Assembly (NCBI GenBank): GCA_003132865.1
Contig: PKYZ01000244.1
Location: forward strand, 4,572 to 18,725
DNA from: Bryobacterales bacterium
Lineage (GTDB): Bacteria; Acidobacteriota; Terriglobia; Bryobacterales; Bryobacteraceae
DNA: 14,154 nucleotides
Reading direction: 5' to 3'
Shown here: one piece after another, positions 12,574 through 14,154 of the stretch
Position numbering within the stretch: position 1 is the first letter of the stretch
Layout of the letters: each line of letters starts with the position of its first letter
Position numbers and translations under genes: made by a program
Notes under the pieces: model-generated
Databases searched by the model: none
Told to the model about the DNA's origin: nothing
The model's input: only the letters and a program-made list of their open reading frames with translations

Positions 12574-13883
12574 AGCCTCCGCTACGCGCCTGTTTGCTCA
12601 TCGCTGTGACGACCGCCCTCCTCGCGCAGCAGCCTGCCGATCCCACAGAGCTGCTGGCGAAAGCCCGTGACCTTCTCGTCGCCAGGGCCAAGCGTCTGCC
12701 CGACTATGTCTGCGTCCAGACCGTCGATCGCCAGTACTTCAATAATCGACGGCCGCAACTTCCGCCGCCTTCGTGCTCGCAAATCGCCGTGCTCAACAGA
12801 GACAACCCGCACGATCTGGTGCTCGAGTCCACCGACCGCCTGCGTCTCGAGCTCAAGGTCTCTCACGGAATGGAGATCGGTGCCTGGGCCGGCGACAGCC
12901 GGCTCGGCTCCCGCAGTGTCTTTGATTTGGCCAGCGGCGGAGCTTATGGAACCGGGACGTTGGGCACCTTTTTTGGAGATATCTTCGACAGGGGTGGCGC
13001 CATTTACAACTATATGGGGGAGACAACGGCTGGCGGGCTCAAGCTGGCTGCCTACGGGTATCGGGTGCCGGTCGGGTCCAGCCACTATCAAGTCAAGACC
13101 GGTTCCGGTTGGACTCCGACGGGGTTCTCCGGCGTCTTCTGGATTGATGCGGATTTGCTGGATCTCCGTCGGCTTAAGGTCGATGCGAACGAAATGCCGC
13201 AGGAAACCGACAGCTGCGAGGCGGAAACCACCGTCGAATATCGGAAGGTGAAGGTCGGAACGGGAGAGTTCCTGTTGCCTCTCCGGAGTGCCATGCGCAT
13301 GGTGATGACGGATGCGACCGAAACCCGAACTACCGCAGTCTACTCCGGCTGTCGCGAGTATCATGGCGAAGCGACCATCCGGTTCGATGATGCGGCGGTG
13401 GCCGGCGAGGTCCAGGCAGCCGCATCCCCCACCGTCCCTCTGCCTGGGAGTCTTTCGCTTTCCCTCGCCCTCACGTCGCCCATCGACACGGACACCGCAG
13501 CCGCCGGAGACATCGTTACGGCCGGGCTGCGCAAGCCGGTGCACATCGCAAAAGAGGTCCTGGTGCCGGCTGGCGCCACGGTTGAAGGACGTATCGTCCA
13601 GATGCAGCACTGGCTGGAGAAGCCGCGGCACTTCACCATCTCCCTGTTGCTGGAAAAGCTCGAAGTGCGCGGCGTGGCGACCCCGCTCTTTGCCAGACCC
13701 ACGTGGAAGGACGAATTGGCGGGTATTGTCCTGCCGCCCATGTGGCAGTCGCCCCTGGTGGCGGCTTTTGTGTTTACGACGGACAAGAACCGTCATATCG
13801 TGCCCGCCGGCTATCAAACGAATTGGGTCACGGTGGCGCCGCAGCAGGAATCAGCCCCGCAGCCCCCGCCCGCAGCACCGTGA
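12570..13883 (+). CDS. Secreted protein of unknown function
   Basis: A 437-residue protein beginning at a GTG that overlaps the DUF5996 stop by four bases (GTGA), so the two are probably translated together. A Sec signal peptide covers about 1-20 (MKPPLR, then ACLLIAVTTALLAQ). The mature N-terminus has helical TELLAKARDLLVARAKRLPDY and then YVCVQTVDRQYF (46-57), a motif I associate with acidobacterial secreted proteins. The middle (about 80-270) alternates strands and Gly-rich turns with FWIDADLLDLRRLKVD, as in a beta-rich outer-membrane-lipoprotein-like fold, and holds cysteines C48, C69, C216 and C261 that could form disulfides. A second module (about 310-372) reads AAGDIVTAGLRKPV and LVPAGATVEGRI, a small beta-barrel type sequence found in several envelope proteins. 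The tail is Pro/Ala-rich. No catalytic motif is visible; periplasmic or surface location is inferred. Confidence 0.75.
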   Translation: MKPPLRACLLIAVTTALLAQQPADPTELLAKARDLLVARAKRLPDYVCVQTVDRQYFNNRRPQLPPPSCSQIAVLNRDNPHDLVLESTDRLRLELKVSHGMEIGAWAGDSRLGSRSVFDLASGGAYGTGTLGTFFGDIFDRGGAIYNYMGETTAGGLKLAAYGYRVPVGSSHYQVKTGSGWTPTGFSGVFWIDADLLDLRRLKVDANEMPQETDSCEAETTVEYRKVKVGTGEFLLPLRSAMRMVMTDATETRTTAVYSGCREYHGEATIRFDDAAVAGEVQAAASPTVPLPGSLSLSLALTSPIDTDTAAAGDIVTAGLRKPVHIAKEVLVPAGATVEGRIVQMQHWLEKPRHFTISLLLEKLEVRGVATPLFARPTWKDELAGIVLPPMWQSPLVAAFVFTTDKNRHIVPAGYQTNWVTVAPQQESAPQPPPAAP

Positions 13884-13895
13884 TAGAGTAGCCTC

Positions 13896-14154
13896 GTGCA
13901 TCGCAGAACCTTCTTTCGTTCCCTCGCGGCGGCATCCGCAACCGCTGCCGTGAAGCCTCCGCGGGCCCTCGCCGCCGTCCCCAAAACCAAAATCGCCAGG
14001 GTGCGCGTGTATGCGCCGCCCGAGCGCAATCCGCTCTTCAATCAGAGCGACTTGGTGGTGGCCGTCGAGACCGACGCCGGCATCACAGGCATCGGCGAAG
14101 GCGGTTCCCAGGAAATGCTGGAACAGTGCGCCGGCCGCCTCATCGGCCAGGACC
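13896..14154 (+). CDS. Enolase-superfamily (mandelate racemase/muconate lactonizing type) protein, partial
   Basis: The first 86 codons of a gene cut by the right window edge, starting at a GTG at 13896. The N-terminus is a Tat-type signal, HRRTFFRSLAAASATAA, with the twin arginines at 3-4. After it comes the start of the mandelate racemase/muconate lactonizing enzyme capping domain: KTKIARVRVYAPP, SDLVVAVETDAGITGIGEGG, then EMLEQCAGRLIGQD. Family members abstract a proton next to a carboxylate and act as sugar-acid dehydratases, racemases or epimerases; the catalytic barrel lies outside the window, so the reaction cannot be assigned. The frame follows the previous gene in the same phase after two stops (TGA TAG). 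Export by Tat suggests a periplasmic, cofactor-loaded or prefolded enzyme. Confidence 0.82.
   Translation, partial: MHRRTFFRSLAAASATAAVKPPRALAAVPKTKIARVRVYAPPERNPLFNQSDLVVAVETDAGITGIGEGGSQEMLEQCAGRLIGQD

Noticed and set aside
12582..13817. 411-residue open frame antisense to the secreted protein gene
   Set aside because: Composition is Arg/Gly/His-rich without domains, and the sense frame has a signal peptide and conserved motifs.
1..14154. tRNA, rRNA or CRISPR array
   Set aside because: No cloverleaf-like segment, no rRNA-like sequence, and no regularly spaced repeats were seen.

Overview
The window is GC-rich, densely coding bacterial DNA. Several traits suggest an Acidobacteriota genome of the Solibacter/Bryobacter type: a FadN-FadA-FadE style beta-oxidation operon, short dispersed palindromes in its spacers, a secreted protein with a YVCVQTVDR-type motif, and a Tat-exported enolase-superfamily protein. 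The taxon is an inference from gene style; no rRNA or marker gene is present.

Region 1 (1-3231, minus strand). A gene run reads leftwards: a secreted SurA/PpiC-type peptidyl-prolyl isomerase, a YhaM-type OB-fold/HD 3'-5' exoribonuclease, a BlaI/MecI-type repressor whose start shares one base with the nuclease stop, and, 53 nt further, a small single-domain cupin. The repressor has no BlaR1-type partner here.

Region 2 (3232-4131, plus strand). After a divergent intergenic stretch with an inverted repeat lies a zeta-toxin-like P-loop kinase gene, broken by two apparent single-base insertions. It overlaps by ATGA a 65-residue small protein, probably the cognate antitoxin.

Region 3 (4207-9635, plus strand). 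A complete fatty-acid beta-oxidation operon: FadN-like 3-hydroxyacyl-CoA dehydrogenase/enoyl-CoA hydratase, FadA thiolase, FadE acyl-CoA dehydrogenase. Catalytic residues are present in all three. Each spacer carries a different hairpin-forming repeat immediately before the next Shine-Dalgarno.

Region 4 (9648-11659, plus strand). Accessory segment: a TIR-like protein of probable defence type with an unrecognised C-terminal half, a poorly supported ORF, a HicB antitoxin, a HicA toxin reading frame without an in-frame start codon, and a decayed copy of the fadE 3' end. The segment is therefore bracketed by the intact fadE and a fadE-like relic, which suggests duplication or insertion followed by decay.

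Region 5 (11677-14154, plus strand). A DUF5996 protein overlaps by GTGA a secreted protein of unknown function. Then comes the start of a Tat-signal enolase-superfamily (mandelate racemase/muconate lactonizing enzyme type) protein, cut by the window end.

The core metabolism (beta-oxidation) and envelope/RNA-processing genes look ordinary. The unusual material is two damaged toxin-antitoxin modules, the TIR-like gene, and the fadE relic, all packed around the fad operon.
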